From NCBI GenBank assembly GCA_958296225.1, contig OY282456.1:1-64000 (forward strand): DNA of 64,000 nucleotides, written 5' to 3'. Below, piece by piece: positions 34,584-43,425 of the stretch; position 1 is the stretch's first letter; every line of letters starts with the position of its first letter. The position numbers and the translations under genes are program-made. The DNA comes from an uncultured Dehalococcoidia bacterium. Its GTDB lineage: Bacteria > Chloroflexota > Dehalococcoidia > Lucifugimonadales > UBA3495. The notes under the pieces were generated by a model. That model saw only the letters and a list, made by a program, of their open reading frames with translations, was not told where the DNA came from and did no database searches.

Positions 34584-34722
34584 AATCGGGAACGCCGGTA
34601 GTCGGAGCGCCGGCCAAAAGCCGGCAGCGGCAACGGTGAGTCAACGCGGTAGAACCGGCCGTTCAACAGCCGGCCAATTTAGGCCGGCAGTATAGACGGC
34701 AGCCTGGGGCCGGTCAAATTGG
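34584..34722. repeat. Direct repeat, left copy (two blocks split by 75 bases)
   Basis: Two 23-base blocks (34584-34606 and 34682-34704) with a following GGGGCCGGTCAAATTGG are identical, in the same order and orientation, to bases at 36028-36050 and 36056-36078 plus 36080-36097. In this copy the blocks are separated by 75 bases rich in GGCC/GCCGGC inverted repeats; in the right copy by 5 bases. The two copies enclose only the phospholipase D-like gene. Confidence 0.85.
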
Positions 34723-34761
34723 GGCTGCGCCCCCAACCCGTGCTGCTGCCCGGCGCAAGGG

Positions 34762-35922
34762 TTACGGAGAATCCGGCCAGTCCAGCCGGTCGAGTTCGTG
34801 CTGCGGCACCCTGCCGTGAGTTTCGAACGCCGCTTGTAGCCCTTCGTTAAGCCACCGAAAGCCGTCTTGGGAGAGCTCAATAGCGGGCAGCTGCCGATAG
34901 GCACGTCTCGGATTGGTATTGCCATTGCCTCGTATGGCGTTTTGTTGCGTTCTCGCAAAAGAATCCGCTCCGAGCTCGTCCATCAATTCGTTTAGAGATA
35001 TGCCGTTCTGCATCGTACCGGCTACAAATTCGGCATTATGCAGTCTGATATAGTAGGGCCACCGCTCCTTCCAGGGCCGCTTTTCAATGTCTGCGGGTGT
35101 GGCATCATCCCTGTCCGGTTCGTGCTTCATACCAATGGCCAATCCAAAGATACGGATGTCGTTGGGGTTACTGGTAAAGCGACTCACGAAAATAACGGCG
35201 CCGTTTTCTACGCGTCTAGGCCGCTTTGAGTAGGTGACGGCCCAATGTACGCCACTGCCTTTGACCTCTTCGATGGTGGCGTCGGACAGCGCTCTGCGAT
35301 TGCTGTCCCTGCCCGTAAATTTTACAAACGCCTGAGACGATTCAGCGACTGCCGCTGCCGGCAGCTCCGGCGTCGGGTTGACAATGCCAACATCCACCCC
35401 AAAGTCTTTCAGTTGATATGCCTGGCTGGCCCGCCCGCCCGCTAACTGATAACCGGCAACGATACCGTCCCATTCATTAACCTGTTCCAGCAAAAGGTCT
35501 GCACCGGCCCGTTCCCACAGACTGTCAAAATACTGCCGGCACTCTGCAACGACATCTGCGCCATCCGCAACCACGCCAAACTCATGGTTAGAGCGCAGGC
35601 CGGCCTGGGTAAGATTTGCCGAAGTGATAATCGCCCGGCGTTCCCCAAAAATATAAAGCTTGGCGTGCAAATTCCTAACGCCCCGCACCGTAGCCCCGGC
35701 GTCAAGCAGCCGACGCAAAGCAGCAGCATCGCTAACGCAAGCCGCAAAATCGGTAAGTCTAAACCGGGTAATAACCCGAACACCGCCAGCGTGTCCGGCT
35801 AACAACTGCTCGACAGCGCCCGCCTTAATAAACGGACAAATAATGCAAAGCTCCCCCGAACCAGCCCCAACAGCATCAGCAAACTCCCGCCCCCAACCCC
35901 CATCAACCAACTTTATACTCAT
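34762..35922 (-). CDS. Phospholipase D-like (HKD) nuclease-type protein
   Basis: A 386-residue protein. The N-terminal 160 residues form a single PLD domain: His86 and Lys88 in VRNLHAKLYIFG, then ITSANLTQAG with the conserved Asn. One HKD per chain suggests a homodimer, as in Nuc and the restriction enzyme BfiI. The C-terminal 180 residues (from about VHWAVTYSKRPRRVENGAVIFV) look like a separate beta-rich domain, perhaps DNA-binding. No signal peptide. The gene is AT-richer than its neighbours and sits alone between direct repeats, consistent with lateral gain. Confidence 0.75.
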   Translation of the reverse strand: MSIKLVDGGWGREFADAVGAGSGELCIICPFIKAGAVEQLLAGHAGGVRVITRFRLTDFAACVSDAAALRRLLDAGATVRGVRNLHAKLYIFGERRAIITSANLTQAGLRSNHEFGVVADGADVVAECRQYFDSLWERAGADLLLEQVNEWDGIVAGYQLAGGRASQAYQLKDFGVDVGIVNPTPELPAAAVAESSQAFVKFTGRDSNRRALSDATIEEVKGSGVHWAVTYSKRPRRVENGAVIFVSRFTSNPNDIRIFGLAIGMKHEPDRDDATPADIEKRPWKERWPYYIRLHNAEFVAGTMQNGISLNELMDELGADSFARTQQNAIRGNGNTNPRRAYRQLPAIELSQDGFRWLNEGLQAAFETHGRVPQHELDRLDWPDSP

Positions 35923-36027
35923 ACCAGCACTCTCCAAGCCATTCGCTTTCAGCAAGCGTATATGCTATTCAGCAGACTGTTTAAAGAGGATTGTAGCCGC
36001 CGGCCGCCGCTCATTCCAGCCCATCAT

Positions 36028-36097
36028 AATCGGGAACGCCGGTAGTCGGAACGTTGGCCGGCAGTATAGACGGCAGCCGGGGGGCCGGTCAAATTGG
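36028..36097. repeat. Direct repeat, right copy
   Basis: The compact partner of the repeat at 34584-34722: block 1 (23 bases), a 5-base spacer, block 2 (23 bases) and GGGGGGCCGGTCAAATTGG. The 1.4 kb between the two copies holds only the phospholipase D-like gene. It might be an inserted unit, or the repeats may be an independent intergenic family. Confidence 0.85.
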
Positions 36098-36144
36098 CCG
36101 GGCTGCGATTGATTGATTGACCGGCTATGCTACTATCGTAGGCA

Positions 36145-36838
36145 ATGGACACCATCGCAGCAGATATGACCACCGCAATCTGTCAATCCCTGCATTCGCA
36201 GATTGGCGCGCTGTTTGAGTGCGTGGACACGGGTGAGCGGGTGCGAATTGAGACGCCCTTCGTCTTGCCGGACGGTCATCAGATTGACGTGTACTGGCGC
36301 GACACGCCCTGGGGTCAGGTAGTATCGGACTTGGGCGATACCTACGGCTGGCTTTTCGTCAACGTAATACGGCTGGCCCAGGCGATTACGACGGTAAGCC
36401 ACACCCTTGACGTCGGCCAGCAACCGGCGCCAGCCCTCGCCGAAAGTTCTCCGAACCCAAACACTGCCGACCGGATTACCGCCGTCATCAAAAAACACGG
36501 CTGGCCCTACAAACGCAAAGCCACCTTGCCGGGCCGACGGAATCTCAAATGGCAGCTGGATTTTGTAGTACAACCCCCCAGCGAGAAGTCGCACTGCTGG
36601 CCCTATCCGGACACAAGCAGCGCCGACGGCAAAGGCGCGCCATCGAGCACGCTTTCACCCTGTTTTCAGATTTGGCCCCCACCTTAGCAAACCATCCCAC
36701 CCCAATATTAAAGCCATCTCCGTCATCGACGATAACGACGCAAGCTGGGACGACGAACCGATTGAACTGCTCAGCGACGTATCGGAAGTAATCCGCCTGT
36801 GCAACCCGGATAGCCGGGCCGCCGCCATCGCCGGTTAG
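36145..36838 (+). pseudogene. DUF1828-like gene with two frameshifts
   Basis: The N-terminal reading has RIETPFVLPDGHQIDVYWRD and VVSDLGDTYGWLF, the pattern of DUF1828-family proteins. The frame changes at a run of six C near 36570, continuing as REVALLALSGHKQRRRQRRA...FSDLAPTLANHP, and again at CCCC near 36703, ending IKAISVIDDNDASWDDEPIE...RLCNPDSRAAAIAG at 36838. The total, about 230 residues, would be a full-length protein. Both shifts at C-runs could be sequence error, phase variation or decay. DUF1828 function is unknown. Confidence 0.65.
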
Positions 36839-36984
36839 GGCGGTAATCAAGTTGCGATTTTAGACTCATTTCGCTTTCATTTCGCGCTCATTTCAACTTT
36901 ATTCGCGCAACGCCGTATCGTTCCGGTTAGGCATCATTGTGCTAAATTATCCCCGTCACAATCTCACCCCCGGAGCGTTTGCCC
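36839..36984. other. Upstream region of lysA
   Basis: An AT-richer 146-base gap. TCATTTCGCTTTCATTTCG-type repeats of CATTTCG/CATTTCA occur near 36866-36895. A promoter for lysA-holB is expected here; I cannot assign boxes with confidence. GGAG at 36973 is the lysA ribosome site. Confidence 0.4.
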
Positions 36985-38298
36985 ATGCTGCCCCCGCATC
37001 TTGCCCATGTTTTCCCTGATACCGCCGCTACCAACGCCGCGGGCCACCTTACCCTCGGCGGCTGCGACGCGCTGGACCTGGCAGAGCAGTACGGCACGCC
37101 CGTCTATGTGCTGGACGAGGCTACCCTGCGCTCCCGGTGCCGGCAGTTCGCCGGCGCTTTTGCCTCCCGCTATCCCAACTCCCAGGCGGTGTACGCCTCC
37201 AAGGCATACATCAATCCGGCGCTGGCCCGCATCTTTGCCGAGGAGGGACTGGGCTTGGACGTGGTATCCGGCGGCGAGCTGGCCGTGGCGATGGCCGGCG
37301 ACGTTCCCCTGGAGCAGGTGTACTTCCACGGCAACAACAAAACGCCGGCCGAACTGGCGGAAGCGGTAGCCGCCGGCATCGGGCGCATCGTGGTGGACAG
37401 CTTTCACGAATTAGACCTGCTGGAACACATCTGCGCCAACGCCGGCAAGACGCAGGACATCCTGGTGCGCGTTTCCCCCGGCATTGACCCCCATACTCAC
37501 GCTTACACTACTACCGGCATTATCGATTCCAAGTTCGGCTTTTCCATCCAGACCGGGGACGCGGAGCGCGCCGTCGTGCAGGCCGTCGCCGCGCCGCATC
37601 TGAACCTGCTGGGCCTGCATTTTCACCTGGGTTCGCCTATCTTTGAGCTGGAACCCTACCAGGCCGCCACCGATTTGGTATTGCGCTTTGCCGCCGGCTT
37701 GCGCGAACAGGGCCTGAACCTGCAAGAGTTCAGCCCCGGCGGCGGGTTCGCCATCGCCTACACCCGCGACGACCGGCCGCCGGCCCCCGACGCCTATGCC
37801 GCCGCCATCGTGGACACGCTAACCGCTGCCTGCAACGAGCTGGCAATGGAACCGCCCAGCCTGGTCATCGAGCCGGGACGCTCCATTATCGGGCCGGCCG
37901 GCGTGGCCCTGTATCGCATCGGCGCCATCAAGGAGATTCCCGGCATCCGCACTTATGTCAGCGTGGACGGCGGCATGGGGGACAACATCCGGCCCGCGCT
38001 TTACCAGGCATCCTACGAAGTGCTGTCGGCCAACCGCCCCGCCGCCGAACCCGACGCCACCGTAACCATCGCCGGCAAATACTGCGAGTCGGGCGACGTA
38101 TTGGCGTCCGACATTCTGCTGCCCACGCCGGCCGCCGGCGACGTCATCGCCATACCGGCGGCGGGCGCCTACTGCCCGTCCATGGCCAGCAACTACAACC
38201 TCAACCCGCGCCCGCCCATCGTGCTGGTGAAAGACGGGGCGAGCCGGCTGATACGCCGCCGCGAATCCTACGCCGACATGATGCTTTGCGACTTGTAA
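36985..38298 (+). CDS. lysA: Diaminopimelate decarboxylase
   Basis: A 437-residue fold-type III PLP enzyme making L-lysine from meso-diaminopimelate, the last step of lysine synthesis. PLP Lys is in AVYASKAYINPALARI; HFHLGSPIFE, SPGGGFAIAY, EPGRSIIGPAG and KYCESGDVLASD (active-site Cys from the partner chain) are intact. Start ATG at 36985 has GGAG 8 bases upstream. The holB gene begins 4 bases after its stop. Confidence 0.95.
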   Translation: MLPPHLAHVFPDTAATNAAGHLTLGGCDALDLAEQYGTPVYVLDEATLRSRCRQFAGAFASRYPNSQAVYASKAYINPALARIFAEEGLGLDVVSGGELAVAMAGDVPLEQVYFHGNNKTPAELAEAVAAGIGRIVVDSFHELDLLEHICANAGKTQDILVRVSPGIDPHTHAYTTTGIIDSKFGFSIQTGDAERAVVQAVAAPHLNLLGLHFHLGSPIFELEPYQAATDLVLRFAAGLREQGLNLQEFSPGGGFAIAYTRDDRPPAPDAYAAAIVDTLTAACNELAMEPPSLVIEPGRSIIGPAGVALYRIGAIKEIPGIRTYVSVDGGMGDNIRPALYQASYEVLSANRPAAEPDATVTIAGKYCESGDVLASDILLPTPAAGDVIAIPAAGAYCPSMASNYNLNPRPPIVLVKDGASRLIRRRESYADMMLCDL

Positions 38299-38302
38299 GC
38301 GT

Positions 38303-39358
38303 ATGTGGTCAACATTCGGGCAAGACCGCCTGCTCCGCCAACTCTCCGCCAGCCTGGAAGCCGGCCGCGTCGGCCACGCTTACCTGCTGACCGGCCCGCC
38401 CCGCATCGGCAAAATGACGCTGGCGCTGGACCTGGCCGCCGCCGTCAACTGCGCCGTTGCCAGCGGCCGGCAGCCCGGCCCGATGTTCGCCGCCGACGAC
38501 GTCCCCGGCAGCGATGGCCCGTGCGGACATTGCGAACCTTGCCAGCGCATCCGCCGGGGCGTGCACTCCGACTTGAGCATCGTCGCCGTGGGGGGCGACC
38601 CTCGTGTGCCCACCCGCATCAGCATTGAACAGGTGCGCGAATCGGAAAACTTCCTCTCGGTCACCCCCGTTGAGGGCGGCTGGAAAGTCGTTATCTTTGA
38701 CGGCGCGGAAACCCTGTCCGCCGGGCAGAGCGAATCGGCCAACGCCCTGCTGAAAACCCTGGAGGAACCGCCGGAGCACGTGCTAATCCTGCTGCTGGCC
38801 GCCAACCCGGACGCCATTTTGCCCACCATCCGCTCCCGCTGCCGCATCCTGTCCTTGCAGCCCGTCCCCGGCGCCGCGCTGGCCGGCTATCTGGAAAGCC
38901 GGCATAATGCGGAGCCGGACACCGCCCGCTGGCTGGCCCGCCTGGCCCGGGGCTGCCCCGGCCGGGCCATCAACGCCCTGGCCGACCCCGCCGTGCTGAC
39001 GGACCGGGCCGAGCAGCTGGAGCGCATCGTCGCCACTGCCGGCGCGCCGCTGGATGAGCGTTTCGCCTACGCCAACAGCCTGGCCGGCGCATTCTCCCGC
39101 GACCGGGAATCCGTCCGCCAGACCCTGTATCTTTGGCAACGCTGGTGGCGCGACCTGCTGCTGGTGAAAGAGGGAGTGGACGGCCACATCCAGAACACCG
39201 ACCGCCGGGATGACTTAACGGCGCAGGCGGGCAATATGGCAACCGCCGACATCGTAGCCTTTTTGCAGCGCATCCAGGAAACGCTGGTTGCGCTGGACGC
39301 CAACGCCAACCCCCGCCTGGCCCTGGAATGTCTGATGCTGGCGACGCCGGCGGGCTGA
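38303..39358 (+). CDS. holB: DNA polymerase III delta' subunit
   Basis: A 351-residue clamp-loader subunit. It starts WSTFGQDRLLRQLSASLEAGRVGHAYLL, has a P-loop GPPRIGKMTLAL whose Ser/Thr after the Lys is Met (usual in inactive delta' ATPase sites), the zinc module CGHCEPCQRIRRGVHSDL, and LKTLEEPPEHVLILLLAANPD with SRCRILSLQP as sensor region. It belongs to the replication machine that loads the beta clamp. Cotranscribed with lysA. Confidence 0.92.
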   Translation: MWSTFGQDRLLRQLSASLEAGRVGHAYLLTGPPRIGKMTLALDLAAAVNCAVASGRQPGPMFAADDVPGSDGPCGHCEPCQRIRRGVHSDLSIVAVGGDPRVPTRISIEQVRESENFLSVTPVEGGWKVVIFDGAETLSAGQSESANALLKTLEEPPEHVLILLLAANPDAILPTIRSRCRILSLQPVPGAALAGYLESRHNAEPDTARWLARLARGCPGRAINALADPAVLTDRAEQLERIVATAGAPLDERFAYANSLAGAFSRDRESVRQTLYLWQRWWRDLLLVKEGVDGHIQNTDRRDDLTAQAGNMATADIVAFLQRIQETLVALDANANPRLALECLMLATPAG

Positions 39359-39372
39359 GCGCGCCGGAGGCT

Positions 39373-39822
39373 TTACGCCGCCGCGTACACCTTGACCCGC
39401 CCCCGGTTCGCCGCTTGCAGCCGCCGTTCTTTTTCCAAAGTGCGGATGGCCTGCATTACCAGTGTATCCCCATGCCGGCGAAACCGGCCCGTAATCTTGC
39501 TCAAAGTGCGGGGCCGTTGGCAGTATTCCCAAACCTGTTCCGCCAGCAAATCCCCGGTGTCCGGCAGCGGCGCTATCGGCAGCACCAGCGTATGCCCCTG
39601 GTTGCCGTCAACCTCCTCGCCGGGCTGGTACTCCAGTTGCCGGGCATACCGGGCCAGAAAGGCGCGGAACCGGACGCGCATCGTCCCGCCGGCCCCGGTG
39701 GAACCGTAGCCATGCACGATGTCCAGCGTTGCCGCGCCGTCCGACTGCGCCGCGTGGTTGTACAGCGCGATGAACTCGGCCAGCGCCTCCGGCCAGGTTT
39801 TGCCGTGGCAATCTACCTGCAT
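39373..39822 (-). CDS. Smr-domain protein
   Basis: A 149-residue protein. The N-terminal 80 residues are an Smr domain: MQVDCHGKTWPEALAEF (the D-x-H-G motif) and LDIVHGYGSTGAGGTMR (HGxGxG-like). Smr domains nick DNA or RNA, or cleave stalled mRNA. The C-terminal part, about residues 100-149, looks like a winged helix (PRTLSKITGRFRRHGDTLVMQAIRTLEKE in pieces). Converges on holB. Confidence 0.8.
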   Translation of the reverse strand: MQVDCHGKTWPEALAEFIALYNHAAQSDGAATLDIVHGYGSTGAGGTMRVRFRAFLARYARQLEYQPGEEVDGNQGHTLVLPIAPLPDTGDLLAEQVWEYCQRPRTLSKITGRFRRHGDTLVMQAIRTLEKERRLQAANRGRVKVYAAA

Positions 39823-39844
39823 CAATCAACCGGCCCGCAGCCAG

Positions 39845-40579
39845 TCAGTCCGCAACCGCCGTTGCCGCCGGCTCCCGTTCCGGCGGGCCGCCATCGCCAT
39901 TGCGGGAGCGGCCCGTTGCCTGCCACGGAATATACTGCCGCCACTCGTCCCGGATGGCGCGGTTTTCCAGAATGCGGTAGGGGTTGGGCTGGGGCGCCGT
40001 CGGCTCGCGCCGCAGCTTCATGTTGGCCTCTTCGGGGGTGCGCCCCGCCTTGTCCAGGTTGCACCGCCCGCAGGCTGCCACCACGTTGTCCCACGTGTGG
40101 GGGCCATGCTGGCGGCGGGGCACCACGTGGTCCAGAGTCAGATGCTGGGAACGCTGGCCGCAGTACTGGCAGGTGTAATGGTCGCGCAGGAATACTTCCT
40201 TTTTGGACAGCCGCCGGGGAGCGAAAGGCCGCTTCACCAGGTACACCAGCCGGATGATGGAAGGCGCGTTGAGGGCGGCGCTGAAAGTCCTGATGCGCGC
40301 CGACTCGGGGCGCTGCTCCAGCAGTTCGGCCTTGCCCTTGGCCACCAGCACGATAGCCCGGCGCACGGTGCAAACGTTCACCGGCACATAGTTGAGGTTC
40401 AGCACCAGCACCGGGGCGGTCAGCCGGCCGGGGATGGGAGTAGCGCTGCGTTGCTGGCCATCCTTCGCGGTAGTAGGGTCTGCTCCCCTGCCGGCCGCGG
40501 CGCGCGCAGCTTTGGGCTGGCGGCCGGCTTTTGCCCTGGCCGCTACTTTCCTTCGCCCCGTTCGTCCCCGGCCTGCCAT
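39845..40579 (-). CDS. HNH endonuclease
   Basis: A 244-residue protein with a central HNH nuclease: RDHYTCQYCG, LTLDHVVPRRQHGPHTWDN and VVAACGRCNLDKAGRTPEEA give the CxxC...DH...CxxC zinc-supported beta-beta-alpha-metal fold. The N-terminal LVLNLNYVPVNVCTVRRAIVLV region is typical of the widespread stand-alone family. The first 60 residues are Arg/Ala/Lys-rich and probably disordered. Smr and HNH genes are 22 bases apart on one strand. Confidence 0.9.
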   Translation of the reverse strand: MAGRGRTGRRKVAARAKAGRQPKAARAAAGRGADPTTAKDGQQRSATPIPGRLTAPVLVLNLNYVPVNVCTVRRAIVLVAKGKAELLEQRPESARIRTFSAALNAPSIIRLVYLVKRPFAPRRLSKKEVFLRDHYTCQYCGQRSQHLTLDHVVPRRQHGPHTWDNVVAACGRCNLDKAGRTPEEANMKLRREPTAPQPNPYRILENRAIRDEWRQYIPWQATGRSRNGDGGPPEREPAATAVAD

Positions 40580-41270
40580 CTGCCAACCTCAGCGCAGGTA
40601 GCGCGTTCGCTGCCGTGTCGTGCCGAAACTTTACTCGGATACCATTACTGCTGCAATCTGCAATATTATAACCTTAAATCCTGATTTTAAGCGCAACCGA
40701 AGTCATTTCGGCAGCGTTCCGTTGCCGGCGGTCGGGGTTTTGCAAAGTCATTAAAGCCCTCTCCCCTTGTGGGAGAGGGTTGGGAAAGGGGTAGCGCTCC
40801 CGCTCCGGCGTCCGCAAAACCCGCCGCCCGCACTTTGCGCCGGCCCTGCCCACTGACAACCCCCCTTTGACAACCGCGAACATCGGTACTATACTGCAAT
40901 CTATCACGTGAATCTCAGTCCAGCCAGAGGTCAACCCGGTCGTCAACGGCCAGTCAGCACAAAATCGCATACCGGCGTCGTGGAGACCCCTCGTCCAATG
41001 CTTACGCGAGAACGGTCTAACCGGCCAACAGCGACTGCCACCGCGCTGCGTGGCTGCGTCCTCCAAGCGCAGTTCACGAACCATCGGAGCAAAACTTTGC
41101 GTAAATCCCCCGGCCGTGGGGCTGACAATGACCGGTAACCTCTGGCTCGCACACCCCATCCCGCCAACCGCCCGAACCCCGATCGCCTGAACCAGCAAGG
41201 AGCATTGCCAATGAACCCAGCCCACCACCTCAGAGGAATAACCAAACCACCGAAAACGGAACGCTGCCAG
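40580..41270. other. Gene-poor stretch with repeats
   Basis: About 690 bases with no convincing gene. Open frames exist on both strands but lack domains and ribosome sites. It contains the CCCTCTCCC palindrome (40757-40779) and the 27-base element shared with 20716-20742. The area near 40620-40680 is AT-rich and could be promoter DNA for the HNH gene. Confidence 0.5.
40757..40779. repeat. Palindromic intergenic repeat, second copy
   Basis: CCCTCTCCC and GGGAGAGGG with a 5-base loop, followed by TTGGGAAAGGGG. Same element as at 24048-24070. Confidence 0.75.
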
Positions 41271-42521
41271 TCATTTCACCGCCAGCCCGAAGTCCTGCAT
41301 TGCCAGGCCCGACAGGTATTCGCCGATGGCCAGGGACGAGGTAGCGCCCGGCGACGGGGCGTTGAGGACGTGCAGGGCCTGCTGCCCCCGCAGGATGTGG
41401 AAGTCATCCAGGATGGCGCCGGACGATGATACGGCCTGCGCGCGGACGCCGCTCCCTCCCGGCTCCAGGTCTGCGGAACTGATTTCCGGTATCAGCTTCC
41501 GCAAATCGTTGACGAAAACCGGCTTGCGGTAAGAACGGCGCAGCTCCTGCATTCCGGTGCGCCAGTGGCGGGCGGTCATCTTCCAGAAGCCGGGAAAGGC
41601 CAGCGCGCCGGCCGTCTCGCCCCAATTTACGTCGCTCTTGCGATAGCCCTCCCGCGCCCAGGCCAGCACGGCGTTAGGCCCCGCCTCAACGTAGCCGTGG
41701 ATGTTGCGCGTGTAGTGGACGCCCAGAAAAGGAAAGCGGGGGTCGGGCACCGGATAGATAAGACCCTTGACCAGATGATGGCTGCCCGGAACCAGTTTGT
41801 AGTACTCGCCACGGAAGGGAATGATGCGAACGTCGGTTGCCTCGCCCATCATCCGGGCCAGACGGTCGGCGTAGAGGCCGCCGCAGTTGATGATATGCCG
41901 GGCCTGCAACGCGCCGCGTCCGGTTTCCAACGCCGTCCCGGTGTTTGTCCGGCGCACCTGCGTTACCGCCGCGCCCGTAAAGATGTCCCCGCCGGCCGAC
42001 TGGAACTTGCCGGCGTAGGCGTTGGCGACCCGCACGTAGTCCACGATGCCGGTATGCGGCGCCCACAGCGCGCGGACGCCGGCGGTGTGCGGCTCAATTT
42101 CGGCCAGACGCTCCGGCCCGACCATTTCCAAATCCGGCACGCCGTTGGCGACGCCGCGCTCGTACAGGTCTTGCAGGCGGCCCAACTCGCTCTCATCGCT
42201 GGCGACGATGACTTTGCCGCACTCGTCATACTCAATTTCGTTCTCATCGCAGAAGGCCACCAGCCGGTCTTTCCCGCCCACGCAAAACCGCGATTTCCAG
42301 GAGCCGGGGCGATAGTAGATGCCGGAATGGATAACCCCGCTGTTGTGGCCGGTCTGGTGCTGCGCCAGCCGTTCCTCTTTCTCGATGACCGCCACGCTCA
42401 AACCGGGCGTTGATTCCAGCAGCTGCATCGCGGTGGACAAGCCGATGATGCCGCCGCCGACGATGGCTACGTCGTAGGCTTGAGAATCAACCGACTCCAA
42501 ACTGTCAGCGTGCGCCAGCAT
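41271..42521 (-). CDS. lhgO: L-2-hydroxyglutarate oxidase
   Basis: A 416-residue FAD enzyme of the DAO superfamily that oxidises L-2-hydroxyglutarate to 2-oxoglutarate and passes electrons to the quinone pool. The dinucleotide motif is VAIVGGGIIGLSTAMQL; HNSGVIHSGIYYRPGSWKSR, GEYYKLVP and VHYTRNIHGYVEAGPNAVLA are typical of the LhgO/YgaF group. AGGAGAG is placed 7 bases before the ATG, overlapping a possible small upstream gene. Confidence 0.92.
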   Translation of the reverse strand: MLAHADSLESVDSQAYDVAIVGGGIIGLSTAMQLLESTPGLSVAVIEKEERLAQHQTGHNSGVIHSGIYYRPGSWKSRFCVGGKDRLVAFCDENEIEYDECGKVIVASDESELGRLQDLYERGVANGVPDLEMVGPERLAEIEPHTAGVRALWAPHTGIVDYVRVANAYAGKFQSAGGDIFTGAAVTQVRRTNTGTALETGRGALQARHIINCGGLYADRLARMMGEATDVRIIPFRGEYYKLVPGSHHLVKGLIYPVPDPRFPFLGVHYTRNIHGYVEAGPNAVLAWAREGYRKSDVNWGETAGALAFPGFWKMTARHWRTGMQELRRSYRKPVFVNDLRKLIPEISSADLEPGGSGVRAQAVSSSGAILDDFHILRGQQALHVLNAPSPGATSSLAIGEYLSGLAMQDFGLAVK

Positions 42522-42524
42522 AAT

Positions 42525-42644
42525 CTAACTCTCCTGTATTTCGTGCCACGCAACGGCGGTTGCAATCACCGTCGCCAACCGGAGCAATACCGATAGCACA
42601 GTAAAAATCCAACCCGCAGCTTGGTTCCGTGTCATGCCAATCAA
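42525..42644 (-). CDS. Possible small single-span membrane peptide
   Basis: From a TTG overlapping the stop of the hicB-like gene, 39 residues read MTRNQAAGWIFTVLSV with LLRLATVIATAVAWHEIQES after an LIG start, giving one strong hydrophobic helix. It ends 3 bases before lhgO. It could be a real micro-protein or the shifted end of a longer membrane protein, since the frame upstream (AGPAIAIFGIFCAGAAAL) is also hydrophobic. Confidence 0.35.
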   Translation of the reverse strand: MIGMTRNQAAGWIFTVLSVLLRLATVIATAVAWHEIQES

Positions 42645-43423
42645 AGCAGCTGCCCCGGCGCAGAAAATGCCGAAAATTGCGATGGCAGGGCCGGCTTCCC
42701 AACCGGGCCCATACCTTCCTCCGTCCGCTCCAACAACGCCTTGACCACAATCAGGGCGATAGCGTCCCCCGCATCCGGGTGCGATAGCAGGGCAGCGGCG
42801 GAACTGGGCTTGAGGATGCGCTCCCCATTGGCAGGGATACCGTCTAAATGCCTGGCCAACGCTTGCCGCGCCATTTGGCAAGCCTTTTCAAGAGTCCCGC
42901 CGCCAGCGACGCAGCCGGGCAAGTCGGGAAAGCTGACGCCAAAATCGCCGTCGGCGTCCTGGCGCACCAGGGCTGCGTAAGTCCGTTCCGCAGCAGTCCC
43001 CGTTACCGGCCGCAGCCCGATACCGTAGGCAAGCGTCTCGGATAATGGCTCCTGATAGTCGGGCAAGTCATCCTCGGTAAGCGGATGGCCGTAGAGCTCC
43101 CGGTATTCGTCCGACGCCAGAAACGCCTCAAACTCGGCCTGAGCCTCTACTTCAGTCCGTTCCGGCAGTGCCTCGACCACGATTAGCGCGATAGCATCGC
43201 AAGCGTCTTCGTGGGCCAAAGCCGCATCGGCAGAGCATGGCGGCGGGATATACTCCCCATCGGCCGACATTCCTTCCAAGTGCAAAGCCAAAGCCTCCCG
43301 CGCCATTTCGCGAGCCTCTGCAAGCGTGCTGCCGGCGGTAGTGCAGCCGGGCAGGTCGGGAAAGCTGACGCCAAAATCGCTGTCCGGGTCTTTATGCACC
43401 AGGGCCGTATAAGTTCGTTCCAT
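42641..43423 (-). CDS. HicB-type antitoxin with two HicB domains
   Basis: A 260-residue protein made of two homologous HicB-like domains. Domain 1 (about 1-80) has YTALVHKDPDSDFGVSFPDL then PGCTTAGSTLAEAREMAREA; domain 2 (about 145-225) has YAALVRQDADGDFGVSFPDL then PGCVAGGGTLEKACQMARQA. Each ends with DAIALIVV-ALxERTE. A 60-residue acidic linker (SDEYRELYGHPLTEDDLPDY) separates them. HicB neutralises HicA and represses its own operon; usual length is 70-150 residues. No clear ribbon-helix-helix or HTH is seen at the end. Two bases downstream of hicA. Confidence 0.85.
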   Translation of the reverse strand: MERTYTALVHKDPDSDFGVSFPDLPGCTTAGSTLAEAREMAREALALHLEGMSADGEYIPPPCSADAALAHEDACDAIALIVVEALPERTEVEAQAEFEAFLASDEYRELYGHPLTEDDLPDYQEPLSETLAYGIGLRPVTGTAAERTYAALVRQDADGDFGVSFPDLPGCVAGGGTLEKACQMARQALARHLDGIPANGERILKPSSAAALLSHPDAGDAIALIVVKALLERTEEGMGPVGKPALPSQFSAFSAPGQLL

Positions 43424-43425
43424 CG

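Noticed and set aside
32049..34601. 850-codon open frame on the plus strand
   Set aside because: Antisense to the CoxL and CoxS-like genes; composition is Val/Gly/His-rich without family features.
40674..41228. 184-codon minus-strand frame
   Set aside because: It runs across the palindromic repeat and the interspersed element, with no family match or ribosome site.
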